Source: RGIG9060 sp036307825 (GTDB lineage Bacteria; Spirochaetota; Spirochaetia; Treponematales; Treponemataceae). From it: a stretch of DNA of 64,000 nucleotides. Location: positions 1-64,000 of the forward strand of contig JAXJWW010000026.1 of the NCBI GenBank assembly GCA_036307825.1, read 5' to 3'. Both the position numbers and the translations under genes were made by a program. Below, one piece after another: positions 35,184-43,026 of this stretch (positions within the stretch are counted from its first letter, which is position 1; every line of letters starts with the position of its first letter). The notes below the pieces were generated by a model, which searched no databases, had not been told where the DNA came from, and saw only the letters and a list, made by a program, of their open reading frames with translations.

Positions 35184-35227
35184 ATAAACTGCAGGGATTG
35201 ACAATCCTTGTAGTTTATAGTTAAATG
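35184..35227 (+). promoter_or_regulatory. Long hairpin with an embedded promoter between rpoC and rpsL
   Basis: A 17-bp stem with two G-U pairs, 35184-35200 with 35204-35220, loop GAC. No T-run follows. TTGACA (35199-35204) spans the loop and has TTAAAT (35222-35227) at 17 bp, so the DNA may also be a promoter for rpsL-rpsG. Confidence 0.5.
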
Positions 35228-35328
35228 TAAAACTCTAGCGATTTATTTTTTTTACTTTGCTGTAAATCGTTAAAATTCGCCAAAATTAACCGGGGTGCTG
35301 ACCGGTGGTAATATAGGAGAAAAGGCAA

Positions 35329-35703
35329 ATGCCTACAATAAATCAGTTAATTAGACAGGGGCGTAAAACAGCTGCTGCGACAACTAAGAGTCCCGCGCTT
35401 CAAGCTTGTCCACAAAAACGCGGTGTATGTACACGTGTTATGACTGTTACCCCAAAAAAACCGAACTCAGCTTTAAGAAAGGTTGCTCGTGTTCGCTTAA
35501 GTAATGGAATTGAAGTTACTGCATATATTCCAGGTATTGGACATAACTTGCAGGAACACTCAGTTGTTTTAATTCGTGGTGGTCGTGTTAAGGACCTCCC
35601 TGGTGTTCGCTATCACATTATCCGTGGTACAAAAGATACTCTCGGTGTAGAAGACAGAAAACGCGGACGTTCAAAATATGGTGCTAAGCGCCCTAAGGCA
35701 TAA
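35329..35703 (+). CDS. rpsL: Ribosomal protein uS12
   Basis: 124 residues, decoding-centre protein. TPKKPNSALRKVARVRL and GGRVKDLPGVRYH are intact. Lys43 and Lys88, where streptomycin resistance changes usually occur, are the wild-type residues. TAGGAG lies before the ATG. 12 nt before rpsG; fusA, which often follows in other bacteria, is not here. Confidence 0.98.
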   Translation: MPTINQLIRQGRKTAAATTKSPALQACPQKRGVCTRVMTVTPKKPNSALRKVARVRLSNGIEVTAYIPGIGHNLQEHSVVLIRGGRVKDLPGVRYHIIRGTKDTLGVEDRKRGRSKYGAKRPKA

Positions 35704-35715
35704 GGAGAGAGTTAA

Positions 35716-36186
35716 ATGGGAAGAAAGAATAAATCAGTTAACCGTCCTGTAATGCCAGATGTAAAATACAACTCAGTTGTAATTTCTAAATTCGTTTCAC
35801 GCATGATGTTAGACGGAAAAAAAGCAACTAGTGTACGCATTGTTTATGGTGCATTAGATTTGTTAAAAGCAAAAACAGACAAAGATCCTTTAGAAGTATT
35901 CTTAAAGGCTCTTGATAATGTAAAACCTATGGTTGAAGTAAAATCACGCCGTGTAGGTGGAGCAACTTACCAAGTTCCAATTGAAATTCGCGACAGTCGT
36001 CGTGAAGCATTGGCTATGCGTTGGGTTATCAATGCAGCTCGTGCAAAAAGTGGACGTGGTATGGATGAACGCCTAGCAGCTGAATTGTTAGACGCATACA
36101 ACAACACAGGTTCTGCTTATAAAAAGAAGGAAGATACACACAAAATGGCAGAAGCAAACAAAGCTTTTGCACACTATCGCTGGTAG
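35716..36186 (+). CDS. rpsG: Ribosomal protein uS7
   Basis: 156 residues. It starts MGRKNKSVNRPVMPDVKYNS and has KPMVEVKSRRVGGATYQVP and the ending ANKAFAHYRW. It nucleates assembly of the 30S head by binding the 3' domain of 16S rRNA. An AGGAGAG site precedes the ATG. It is the last gene of the rpoBC-rpsLG unit; a 703-bp gap to tuf follows. Confidence 0.98.
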   Translation: MGRKNKSVNRPVMPDVKYNSVVISKFVSRMMLDGKKATSVRIVYGALDLLKAKTDKDPLEVFLKALDNVKPMVEVKSRRVGGATYQVPIEIRDSRREALAMRWVINAARAKSGRGMDERLAAELLDAYNNTGSAYKKKEDTHKMAEANKAFAHYRW

Positions 36187-36235
36187 GATTTTTTCTGAAA
36201 TATCAGTTTAGTGAAAGGGTGAGTTAATTCATTTC

Positions 36236-36282
36236 TTGACAAACCGTTTATTCTAATTATATTAGGGTAGACGGTTTTTTTT
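36236..36282 (+). promoter_or_regulatory. Promoter overlapping a weak terminator hairpin after rpsG
   Basis: TTGACA (36236-36241), 16 bp, TATATT (36258-36263). The same bases form a long-loop hairpin, AAACCGT (36241-36247) with ACGGTTT (36271-36277), followed by more T's. It may end the rpsG transcript and start a new one. Confidence 0.45.
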
Positions 36283-36389
36283 ATTTTAAATAAAATTATT
36301 CATGTTTTCGTGAATAGTAACAAAAGCGTAAAGATTTCAAATATTTTGCAAAATTTTCATATTTTATTGTAAAGATTTTTAAAAGGGTC

Positions 36390-36418
36390 TTGCAACTTTT
36401 GTAAATAAATTGTATAAA
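36390..36418 (+). promoter_or_regulatory. Promoter of the structured RNA / tuf leader
   Basis: TTGCAA (36390-36395), exactly 17 bp, TATAAA (36413-36418). A start near 36425 is just before the first stem of the structured region and about 465 nt before tuf. Confidence 0.6.
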
Positions 36419-36426
36419 GATAATAT

Positions 36427-36859
36427 CCAATATTTTGGGTAATTGGGTTCTTTGAGAGTCAGGCGGTTTATAAAAATAAAACCGGTAATTTCGTAAAGCT
36501 TTAATGTTACAGGGAAAGTAGCATTAATTCAGAAATTTACGACCCGTGGGTGAGGGTAAAATCTGTCGTTGACAGTTTTATATAGATTGAAAAAGCATTC
36601 GTGGGTATCTGATTGATTTAGCAAGCTGCTAAATTACGACTCCATGGATGCCAGACCAGTCATTAACCGAAAGATTAGTGATGATAGGTGGTTCCAGAGT
36701 TAAACAGTCTGAATGGGATAGACTGATAATTCTACAAAATGTTTAATCTTTAAACTAATCCTGTCATTATTGTATCTTCTCGGACTTATATTGTGTGTAC
36801 TGAATGTGTAGGTTTCTTTGAAACTATCATTCATTAAAATACAACACATCATTTTTTTT
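36427..36859 (+). ncRNA. Large structured RNA region upstream of tuf (leader or separate RNA)
   Basis: The 703-bp gap has no credible gene. By eye it folds into a row of stems: CGGTTT (36464-36469) with AAACCG (36479-36484); GTAATTTC (36485-36492) with GAAATTTAC (36532-36540) enclosing a 10-bp stem 36501-36510 with 36518-36527; CTGTC/GACAG (36563-36575); a 10-bp stem 36595-36604 with 36642-36651 enclosing ATTTAGCA/TGCTAAAT (36616-36634); 36660-36666 with 36675-36681; CAGTCT/AGACTG (36705-36725). Several pairs are G-U, as expected for RNA. A hairpin (36801-36833) and eight T at 36852-36859 resemble a terminator 30 nt before tuf. It matches none of tmRNA, RNase P RNA or SRP RNA motifs that I know. 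Either a tuf control leader or an independent RNA; the 3' boundary is uncertain. Confidence 0.5.
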
Positions 36860-36889
36860 ACATGCCTTTAATCTGGTAAGGAGGATCAA

Positions 36890-38077
36890 ATGGCAAAGGA
36901 AAAGTTCGAAAGAACCAAACCACACATGAACGTAGGTACTATCGGTCACGTTGACCATGGTAAGACTACACTTTCTGCAGCTATTACTTCACATTGTGCT
37001 AAAAAATACGGTGATAAAGTATTGAAGTACGATGAAATCGACAACGCTCCAGAAGAAAAAGCACGCGGTATTACTATTAATACTCGTCACCTTGAATATC
37101 AGTCAGATAAGAGACACTATGCTCACATTGACTGTCCAGGCCACGCTGACTATGTTAAAAACATGATCACTGGTGCTGCTCAGATGGATGGTGCTATTCT
37201 TGTAGTTTCAGCTCCAGACTCTGTTATGCCTCAAACACGTGAACACATTCTTCTTGCTCGTCAGGTTGGTGTTCCAAAGATCGTTGTATTCTTGAACAAA
37301 GTTGACCTTTTGGACGATCCAGAACTTCTCGAATTGGTAGAAGCTGAAGTTCAAGACGTATTGGAATCATACGGATATCCAGCAGATACACCAATTGTAA
37401 AAGGTTCAGCTTTTAAAGCTCTTGCAGATGGTGCTTCAGCAGAAGATACAGCTTGTATCGATGAACTTCTTGCAGTTATGGACTCATACTATGATGATCC
37501 AGCTCGCCAAGAAGATCTTCCATTCTTGATGCCAATCGAAGACGTTTTCTCAATCTCTGGACGTGGTACAGTAGTTACAGGACGTATCGAACGCGGTATT
37601 ATCAAAATGAGTGAAGAAGTTGAAATCGTTGGTATTAGACCTACTTCAAAATCAGTTGTAACTGGTATTGAAATGTTCAACAAACTTCTTGATGAAGGTA
37701 TTGCTGGTGATAACGTTGGTATCCTTCTCCGTGGTGTTGACAAGAAAGACGTAGAACGCGGACAAGTTCTTGCAAAACCAGGTTCAATCAACCCTCACAC
37801 AAAATTCGAAGGACAAATTTACGTTCTTTCAAAAGAAGAAGGTGGACGTCACAGCCCATTCTTCTCTGGATATAGACCACAGTTCTATTTCAGAACAACT
37901 GATATTACTGGTACAATCACACTTCCAGAAGGAGTTGACATGGTTAAACCAGGAGATAACACAAAAGTTATCGGTGAATTGATTCACCCAGTTGCTATGG
38001 ATAAAGGTTTAAAGTTCGCTATTCGTGAAGGTGGACGCACAATCGCTTCTGGACAGGTTACAGAAGTTCTTAGTTAA
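36890..38077 (+). CDS. tuf: Elongation factor Tu
   Basis: 395 residues. The GTPase domain has GHVDHGKT (19-26), the switch I RGITI, DCPGHADY and NKVD. Domains 2 and 3 follow with GRGTVVTGRIERG and the ending GGRTIASGQVTEVL. It brings aminoacyl-tRNA to the ribosome. A strong AAGGAGG site lies before the ATG. It heads the S10 cluster, and is preceded by a long structured leader region. Confidence 0.98.
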   Translation: MAKEKFERTKPHMNVGTIGHVDHGKTTLSAAITSHCAKKYGDKVLKYDEIDNAPEEKARGITINTRHLEYQSDKRHYAHIDCPGHADYVKNMITGAAQMDGAILVVSAPDSVMPQTREHILLARQVGVPKIVVFLNKVDLLDDPELLELVEAEVQDVLESYGYPADTPIVKGSAFKALADGASAEDTACIDELLAVMDSYYDDPARQEDLPFLMPIEDVFSISGRGTVVTGRIERGIIKMSEEVEIVGIRPTSKSVVTGIEMFNKLLDEGIAGDNVGILLRGVDKKDVERGQVLAKPGSINPHTKFEGQIYVLSKEEGGRHSPFFSGYRPQFYFRTTDITGTITLPEGVDMVKPGDNTKVIGELIHPVAMDKGLKFAIREGGRTIASGQVTEVLS

Positions 38078-38092
38078 TTAGATTAACGGATT

Positions 38093-38129
38093 GAGGCAGA
38101 GGCTTAGTTTTTTAGGCTTCTGTCTTATT
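38093..38129 (+). promoter_or_regulatory. Hairpin in the tuf-rpsJ spacer
   Basis: GGCAGAGGCTTA pairs with TAGGCTTCTGTC over about 12-13 bp with three G-U pairs and a T-rich loop, between about 38094 and 38126. A few T's follow. It ends just before the rpsJ ribosome binding site, a position suited to attenuation or mRNA processing that lets tuf exceed S10 expression. Confidence 0.5.
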
Positions 38130-38141
38130 CCTGGAGGAAAA

Positions 38142-38450
38142 ATGGCTACTGAAAAGATTCGTGTCAGACTCAGAGCATTTGATGTTGAGTTGATCGATCA
38201 GAGTGCAAAAGCCATCGTGCAGACTGTACAGAAAGCTGGTGCAAAGGTTTCAGGACCTATCCCACTTCCTACAAGAATTAACAAGGTGACTGTTCTTCGT
38301 TCACCTCACGTAAACAAAAAATCACGTGAACAATTTGAAATGAGAACACACAAACGCCTTATTGATATTATCGAGCCATCAGCTGACGTTATGGATTCGT
38401 TGATGAAGCTTGAATTGCCTGCCGGTGTTGATGTAGAAATTAAACAATAA
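38142..38450 (+). CDS. rpsJ: Ribosomal protein uS10 (NusE)
   Basis: 102 residues. MATEKIRVRLRAFDVELID and LPTRINKVTVLRSPHVNKKSR are the expected S10 sequences. It is part of the 30S head and, as NusE, links NusG to the ribosome. The ATG at 38142 has GGAGGA at good spacing; the longer reading frame begins inside the upstream hairpin and is rejected. Confidence 0.97.
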   Translation: MATEKIRVRLRAFDVELIDQSAKAIVQTVQKAGAKVSGPIPLPTRINKVTVLRSPHVNKKSREQFEMRTHKRLIDIIEPSADVMDSLMKLELPAGVDVEIKQ

Positions 38451-38464
38451 TTTTTATTGTTTGA

Positions 38465-38535
38465 AAAACCAGTACGGTCCCCAGGATCAGGGGATGGCGG
38501 CTGATGATATTAAAGAAGAACGTTGAGTTTTTCTT
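38465..38535 (+). promoter_or_regulatory. Structured rpsJ-rplC spacer
   Basis: TCCCC (38478-38482) pairs with GGGGA (38490-38494) within a larger stem closed by GAAAAAC and GTTTTTC at its two ends. The arrangement recalls an r-protein autoregulatory site, but its position after rather than before rpsJ is unusual. Confidence 0.4.
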
Positions 38536-38554
38536 TATTTAAGGAGATATCAGA

Positions 38555-39175
38555 ATGAAAGGTCTGATTGCTAAAAAAGTGGGGATGACTCAGGTTTTTG
38601 ACGAAAATGGTAGCCTTACACCGGTTACTGTAATTCGTGTTGAACCTAACACAGTTATTGCCCGCAAGACAAAGGAAACTGCTGGATACGATGCTGTTGT
38701 TCTTGGTCTTGATGATCTAAAGAAAAACAAAGTATCAAAAAGTTACGCAGGTCAATTTCCTGAAAACATCGCTCCAAAAAGAACTTTAAAAGAGTTCCGC
38801 GATTTTGATGGAGAAGTTGCTGTAGGTGACGAAGTTGGCGTAGAGCTATTAGATGGTCTTCGTTACGTTGATGTTACTGCAACTTCAAAAGGTAAAGGTT
38901 TTCAGGGTGTTATGAAACGTTGGGGTTTCCATGGAGGACGTGCTACCCATGGTTCAAAATTCCATCGAGAACCTGGTGGAACAGGTATGTGTACATCACC
39001 TGGTAGAACTTTCAAAAATGTAAAGTTGCCTGGTCGTATGGGACGTGAAAGAGTAACAGTTCAGAATCTTAAAGTTGTAAAAGTAGATACTGAATTGAAA
39101 GTTGTGATGGTTCGTGGGGCAGTACCTGGGAATAAAGATTGTACGCTAATTATCAAGAATGCGGTTAAAAAATAG
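38555..39175 (+). CDS. rplC: Ribosomal protein uL3
   Basis: 206 residues. It begins MKGLIAKKVGMTQVFDENG and has the GFQGVMKRWGFHGGRATHGSK finger that reaches the peptidyl transferase centre, the site where some pleuromutilin changes map. An AAGGAG site precedes the ATG. 14 nt before rplD. Confidence 0.97.
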   Translation: MKGLIAKKVGMTQVFDENGSLTPVTVIRVEPNTVIARKTKETAGYDAVVLGLDDLKKNKVSKSYAGQFPENIAPKRTLKEFRDFDGEVAVGDEVGVELLDGLRYVDVTATSKGKGFQGVMKRWGFHGGRATHGSKFHREPGGTGMCTSPGRTFKNVKLPGRMGRERVTVQNLKVVKVDTELKVVMVRGAVPGNKDCTLIIKNAVKK

Positions 39176-39189
39176 GCGGAGTAACTAGT

Positions 39190-39825
39190 ATGGAAAAGAA
39201 AGTATATTCAGTCGATGGTAAAGAAATTCGCACAATTAACCTTGATGACAACGTATTTGGTCTCCCAGTTAATGAAGATGTAATTTATTACGCCATCAAC
39301 AATGAATTAGCAAACAAACGTGTTGGAACAGCTTGTACAAAAGACCGTTCTGAAGTTCATGGAAGCAATGCTAAACCATATAAACAGAAGGGTACAGGTA
39401 ATGCACGCCGTGGTGATAAAAAATCACCTTTAACAAGAGGCGGTGGTGTTATTTTTGGACCAAAACCACGTGATTTCAGTTTTGCATTACCTAAAAAGGT
39501 AAAAAGACTTGCAATGAAGTCTATTTTGAGTATGAAAGCTCAAGATGATAGACTTACTATAGTTGAGGATTTTACTGTAGAGAGCGGAAAGACAAAAGAT
39601 CTTGCAGCTGTTCTTAAAAACTTTATTAAAGATGAATACAGAACCGTTGTTGTATTAAAAGACGACGATGCAATGATTAAACGCGCAGGAAACAACATTC
39701 CTACCGTTTCATTCCTTTCTTATAATCGCTTAAGAGCACATGATTTGTTCTACGGACAAAAAATTATTATGCTCGAAAGTGCAGCTAAGAATCTTTCAGA
39801 TTTCTACAATAAGGAGGCAAAATAA
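39190..39825 (+). CDS. rplD: Ribosomal protein uL4
   Basis: 211 residues. The exit-tunnel loop is visible as KPYKQKGTGNARRG, followed by GGVIFGPKPRDFSF. The loop contacts the macrolide tunnel region. In enterobacteria L4 also represses its own operon; whether that occurs here is unknown. Its stop overlaps the rplW start by one base. Confidence 0.97.
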   Translation: MEKKVYSVDGKEIRTINLDDNVFGLPVNEDVIYYAINNELANKRVGTACTKDRSEVHGSNAKPYKQKGTGNARRGDKKSPLTRGGGVIFGPKPRDFSFALPKKVKRLAMKSILSMKAQDDRLTIVEDFTVESGKTKDLAAVLKNFIKDEYRTVVVLKDDDAMIKRAGNNIPTVSFLSYNRLRAHDLFYGQKIIMLESAAKNLSDFYNKEAK

Positions 39826-40109
39826 TGGTATTAGAAGATATCCTTATCGAGCCTGTGTTGTCTGAAAAAGCAACCTTGCTTCGCGAAGAAGGAAAGTACG
39901 TTTTCAAAGTACATCCTGACGCAAACAAGTATGAAATTAAGGAAGCAGTACGCCGATTGTTCAACGTAAAAGTTATCGATTGTACTGTAATGAATGTCGG
40001 TGGAAAGCTTAAACGGGTTAGAACAAGACCTGGTAGAACTTCCAGTTGGAAGAAAGCAATCGTCAGACTAGCTCCTGGCGAATCCATTAAGGTGTTCGAG
40101 GGCGTATAG
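39825..40109 (+). CDS. rplW: Ribosomal protein uL23
   Basis: 94 residues, start MVLEDILIEPVLSEKATLL and the KYVFKVHPDANKYEIKEAV core, then KRVRTRPGRTSSWKKAIV, which extends along 23S rRNA. It sits at the tunnel exit and binds trigger factor and SRP. The ATG overlaps the rplD stop, preceded by AAGGAGG inside rplD. Confidence 0.97.
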   Translation: MVLEDILIEPVLSEKATLLREEGKYVFKVHPDANKYEIKEAVRRLFNVKVIDCTVMNVGGKLKRVRTRPGRTSSWKKAIVRLAPGESIKVFEGV

Positions 40110-40141
40110 CTCTTCGGTAGCGTTTAATAAGGGGAACCTAA

Positions 40142-40966
40142 ATGGCTCTTAAAGTATATAAGCCGATTACTGCAGGAACTCGAACTCGTATCGATCTTTG
40201 CAGAAACGAATTGACCGCAGATAAGCCAGAGAAGAGCTTATCATCTGGTCTTAAGTCACGCGGCGGACGCGGTGCTGGTGGTCGTATCTCAGTACGTCAT
40301 CAGGGTGGCGGACACAAAAGAAAGTATCGTGTGATTGATTTTAAAAGGGATAAACATGGAATTCCTGGAACAGTTCGTACAATCGAATATGATCCAAACA
40401 GAAGTGCAAATATTGCATTGGTTTTCTATGCTGATGGTGAAAAGAGATATATTATTGCACCTAAAGGTTTGCAAGTAGGTCAGAAAATTCTTTCTGGTGA
40501 AAATGCAACACCTACAGTAGGTAATGCTCTTCCATTAGAAGCTATCCCAGTTGGATTTACTGTACATAACATCGAGTTAACACTCGGTCGTGGTGGACAG
40601 TTGGCACGGTCAGCCGGCGCTAGTGCACTTGTTGCAGCAAAAGAAGGTGAATATGTAACTATTCGTCTTCCATCAGGTGAAGTACGTCGTGTTCATAAAA
40701 AATGTTATGCTACAATTGGTGTTGTAGGTAACGAAGACCGTATGAATACTCAGTTGGGTAAAGCTGGACGCGCAAGATGGCGAGGTATTCGTCCATCAGT
40801 TCGTGGTATGGCTATGAACCCAGTTGATCATCCACTTGGTGGTGGTGAAGGCGCTGGTAAAGGACGTAACCCTGTTACTCCTTGGGGACAACCTTGCCGT
40901 GGTTACAAAACACGAAGCAAGAGAAAGGTTTCAAACAATTTTATTGTTTCACGCCGAAAGAAGTAA
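40142..40966 (+). CDS. rplB: Ribosomal protein uL2
   Basis: 274 residues. Lys/Arg/Gly-rich throughout, with RGGRGAGGRISVRHQGGGHK near the N terminus, VGNEDRMNTQLGKAGRARW and the C-terminal MNPVDHPLGGGEG with the conserved His used at the peptidyl transferase centre. An AAGGGG site precedes the ATG. Confidence 0.98.
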   Translation: MALKVYKPITAGTRTRIDLCRNELTADKPEKSLSSGLKSRGGRGAGGRISVRHQGGGHKRKYRVIDFKRDKHGIPGTVRTIEYDPNRSANIALVFYADGEKRYIIAPKGLQVGQKILSGENATPTVGNALPLEAIPVGFTVHNIELTLGRGGQLARSAGASALVAAKEGEYVTIRLPSGEVRRVHKKCYATIGVVGNEDRMNTQLGKAGRARWRGIRPSVRGMAMNPVDHPLGGGEGAGKGRNPVTPWGQPCRGYKTRSKRKVSNNFIVSRRKK

Positions 40967-40983
40967 TAGGATAGGAGATAACC

Positions 40984-41262
40984 GTGTCAAGATCTGTTAA
41001 AAAAGGCCCTTTTATTGAAAAGAGTCTTTATAAGAAGGTTATTGAAATGAACAAAGTAGCAGACAAGAAAATGATTAAAACATATTCTCGCTGCTCAACA
41101 ATTATACCTGAAATGGTTGGAAATACAATTTCTGTGTATAACGGCAAAACATGGGTACCTGTGTATGTAACAGAAAACCTCGTTGGGCATAAACTCGGCG
41201 AATTTTCTCCTACACGTATTTTCCGTGGACATGCCGGTTCAGATAAAAAGGCTGGTAGATAG
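40984..41262 (+). CDS. rpsS: Ribosomal protein uS19
   Basis: 92 residues starting MSRSVKKGPFIEKSLYKKV, with GHKLGEFSPTRIFRGHAG near the end. It is part of the 30S head in complex with S13. The start codon is GTG (40984) after an AGGAGA site; the homology begins exactly there. Confidence 0.97.
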   Translation: MSRSVKKGPFIEKSLYKKVIEMNKVADKKMIKTYSRCSTIIPEMVGNTISVYNGKTWVPVYVTENLVGHKLGEFSPTRIFRGHAGSDKKAGR

Positions 41263-41271
41263 GTGAATATG

Positions 41272-41628
41272 ATGGCTGATAAAAGCGGATATATAGCCAC
41301 TACAAAATTCCTAATAGCATCACCTACAAAGGTTCGCCCAGTAGCAAATGTTATTAAGAGGAAGACCTGTTCAGAGGCTATGGCAATTCTAGAGAATATG
41401 CCACAAAAGGGTGCTAAGTTGATTCGCGGAACATTGAAATCTGCGATTTCTAATGCGCTTTTTGCTAACAAAAAGCTTGATGAAGATATGTTGTACGTTA
41501 AGGAAATTCGCATTGACGAAGGTCCACGTCTAAAGAGAGTTTGGTTTCGCGGTAAAGGCCGTGCAGATATGCTCTTAAGAAGAATGTGCCATATCTCTGT
41601 TGTAGTAGCTGAAAAGGCGGGGGAATAA
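41272..41628 (+). CDS. rplV: Ribosomal protein uL22
   Basis: 118 residues. The S/T-rich start KFLIASPTKVRPVANVIK and the tunnel hairpin (VKEIRIDEGPRLKRVWFRGKGRADMLLRR in part) identify it; the hairpin lines the tunnel with L4. I chose ATG 41272 because AGGTG is 6 nt upstream; ATG 41269 and GTG 41263 are also in frame and closer to or inside that site. Confidence 0.95.
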   Translation: MADKSGYIATTKFLIASPTKVRPVANVIKRKTCSEAMAILENMPQKGAKLIRGTLKSAISNALFANKKLDEDMLYVKEIRIDEGPRLKRVWFRGKGRADMLLRRMCHISVVVAEKAGE

Positions 41629-41629
41629 C

Positions 41630-42382
41630 GTGGGACAGAAAGTAAATCCTATTGGATTGCGCCTTGGTATTAATAAAACATGGCAGTCACGCTGGTATGC
41701 AGATCCTCGTGAATATGCAGATTTGCTTCACGAAGACTTAAGAATCAGAAAAATGGTTCTTGCATTACCTGAATGTAACAATGCTGATATCGCAGAGGTT
41801 GAAATTGTAAGACATCCTCAACGTGTTACTATTGTTATTCATACAGCCCGTCCAGGTGTAATCATTGGTCAAAAAGGTGCCAATATCGAAAAAATTGGTG
41901 CTGAGATTCAAAAGAAATTGACTAAGAAAGTTCAAATTAAGATTAAAGAAATCAAACGAGCTGAAGTCAATGCATCTTTAGTTGCACAAAATATTGCAAG
42001 ACAACTTGTAAACCGTGCTTCTTTCAGAAAAGCTTTGAAACAATCTTCAAGCAATGCTATGAAAGGTGGAGCACAAGGTATCAAGATTCGCTTAAGCGGA
42101 CGTCTTGGTGGTGCTGAAATGTCTCGTACAGAAGAATATAAAGAAGGACGCGTTCCTCTTCACACACTTCGTGCAGATATAGATTATGGTTTCGCTGAAG
42201 CTCATACAACATTCGGAAAAATCGGTGTTAAAGTATGGGTTTACAACGGAATGATGTATGGACGCGATCAAAATGAGGATGCTGGACAGCTTCTCAAGAA
42301 AAATCGTGACCGCAATGAACGTTCAGAAAACTCTGAAAAAAGAGGTCGTTCAAACCGCGGTGCTAAATCTTCAAGGAGTTAG
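41630..42382 (+). CDS. rpsC: Ribosomal protein uS3
   Basis: 250 residues. It starts GQKVNPIGLRLGI; the KH domain has GVIIGQKGANIEKIG, the C-terminal domain RLGGAEMSRTEEYKEGRVPL. The last 30 residues are Arg/Asn/Ser-rich and extend beyond the shortest bacterial forms. The start is GTG, with GGGGGAA just upstream, 1 nt after rplV. Confidence 0.97.
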   Translation: MGQKVNPIGLRLGINKTWQSRWYADPREYADLLHEDLRIRKMVLALPECNNADIAEVEIVRHPQRVTIVIHTARPGVIIGQKGANIEKIGAEIQKKLTKKVQIKIKEIKRAEVNASLVAQNIARQLVNRASFRKALKQSSSNAMKGGAQGIKIRLSGRLGGAEMSRTEEYKEGRVPLHTLRADIDYGFAEAHTTFGKIGVKVWVYNGMMYGRDQNEDAGQLLKKNRDRNERSENSEKRGRSNRGAKSSRS

Positions 42383-42384
42383 TC

Positions 42385-42804
42385 ATGGCACTTGCACCTA
42401 AAAGAGTAATGCACCGTAAGGTGCAAAGAGGTCGAATCGACGGTAATGCAACTCGTGGTTGTAACGTAGATTTTGGTGATGTAGCTCTTGTAGCTCTTGA
42501 ACCAATCTGGTTATCAGCACGTCATATCGAAGCTGCTCGTGTTGCTTTGAACCGTAAGATTAACCGTAAAGGTCAGGTTTGGATTCGTGTATTCCCAGAT
42601 AAGCCTATTTCTAAAAAACCTGCTGAAACAAGACAGGGTAAAGGTAAGGGAGCACCTGAATTCTGGGCTGCTGTAATTAAACCAGGCCAGATTCTTTTTG
42701 AAATTGGTGGCGTTGATTTGGCTATTGCTGAAGAAGCAATTAGACTTGCAGGAAGTAAACTTCCTATCAAGACAAAAATTGCTTATCGTAACGAAGTTCT
42801 TTAA
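42385..42804 (+). CDS. rplP: Ribosomal protein uL16
   Basis: 139 residues. Identified by ISARHIEAARVALNRKINRKG-type sequence (here LSARHIEAARVALNRKI), IRVFPDKPISKKPAETRQGKG and GAPEFWAAVIKPGQILFE. It binds the A-site tRNA elbow region and organises the peptidyl transferase centre. AAGGAG lies before the ATG, 2 nt after rpsC. Confidence 0.97.
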   Translation: MALAPKRVMHRKVQRGRIDGNATRGCNVDFGDVALVALEPIWLSARHIEAARVALNRKINRKGQVWIRVFPDKPISKKPAETRQGKGKGAPEFWAAVIKPGQILFEIGGVDLAIAEEAIRLAGSKLPIKTKIAYRNEVL

Positions 42805-42815
42805 GGAGTTATAAA

Positions 42816-43016
42816 ATGGCAAAAAAAGAAAAAGAATTGTCTTATTCCGAACTCGTTGCAAAACGGAATGAGCTAAAAAAACAGTACATGGATTTAAGAT
42901 TCCAGATGGTTATTGGCCATGTGGATAATCCCTTGCAAAAACGTACAATGCGTCGTGAAATCGCTCGCATTAATACGCTGATCCGACAAAAAGAAATTGC
43001 CGGACAGGATAAGTAG
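42816..43016 (+). CDS. rpmC: Ribosomal protein uL29
   Basis: 66 residues, two long helices. Typical sequence is LKKQYMDLRFQMVIGHVDNP then RTMRREIARINTLIRQKE. It sits at the tunnel exit beside L23. An AAGGAG site precedes the ATG. Confidence 0.96.
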   Translation: MAKKEKELSYSELVAKRNELKKQYMDLRFQMVIGHVDNPLQKRTMRREIARINTLIRQKEIAGQDK

Positions 43017-43026
43017 GAGCTGACCC

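Noticed and set aside
36669..36684. Hammerhead-like GAAA and TGATGA sequences
   Set aside because: They are in the wrong order and only 6 nt apart inside one hairpin; a hammerhead core cannot form.
36427..36725. tmRNA, RNase P RNA, SRP RNA or T-box as identity of the structured region
   Set aside because: None of the conserved blocks I know (tmRNA tRNA-like ends, the RNase P GAGGAAAGTCC block, the SRP GGAAG loop, the T-box TGGNACC block) is present.
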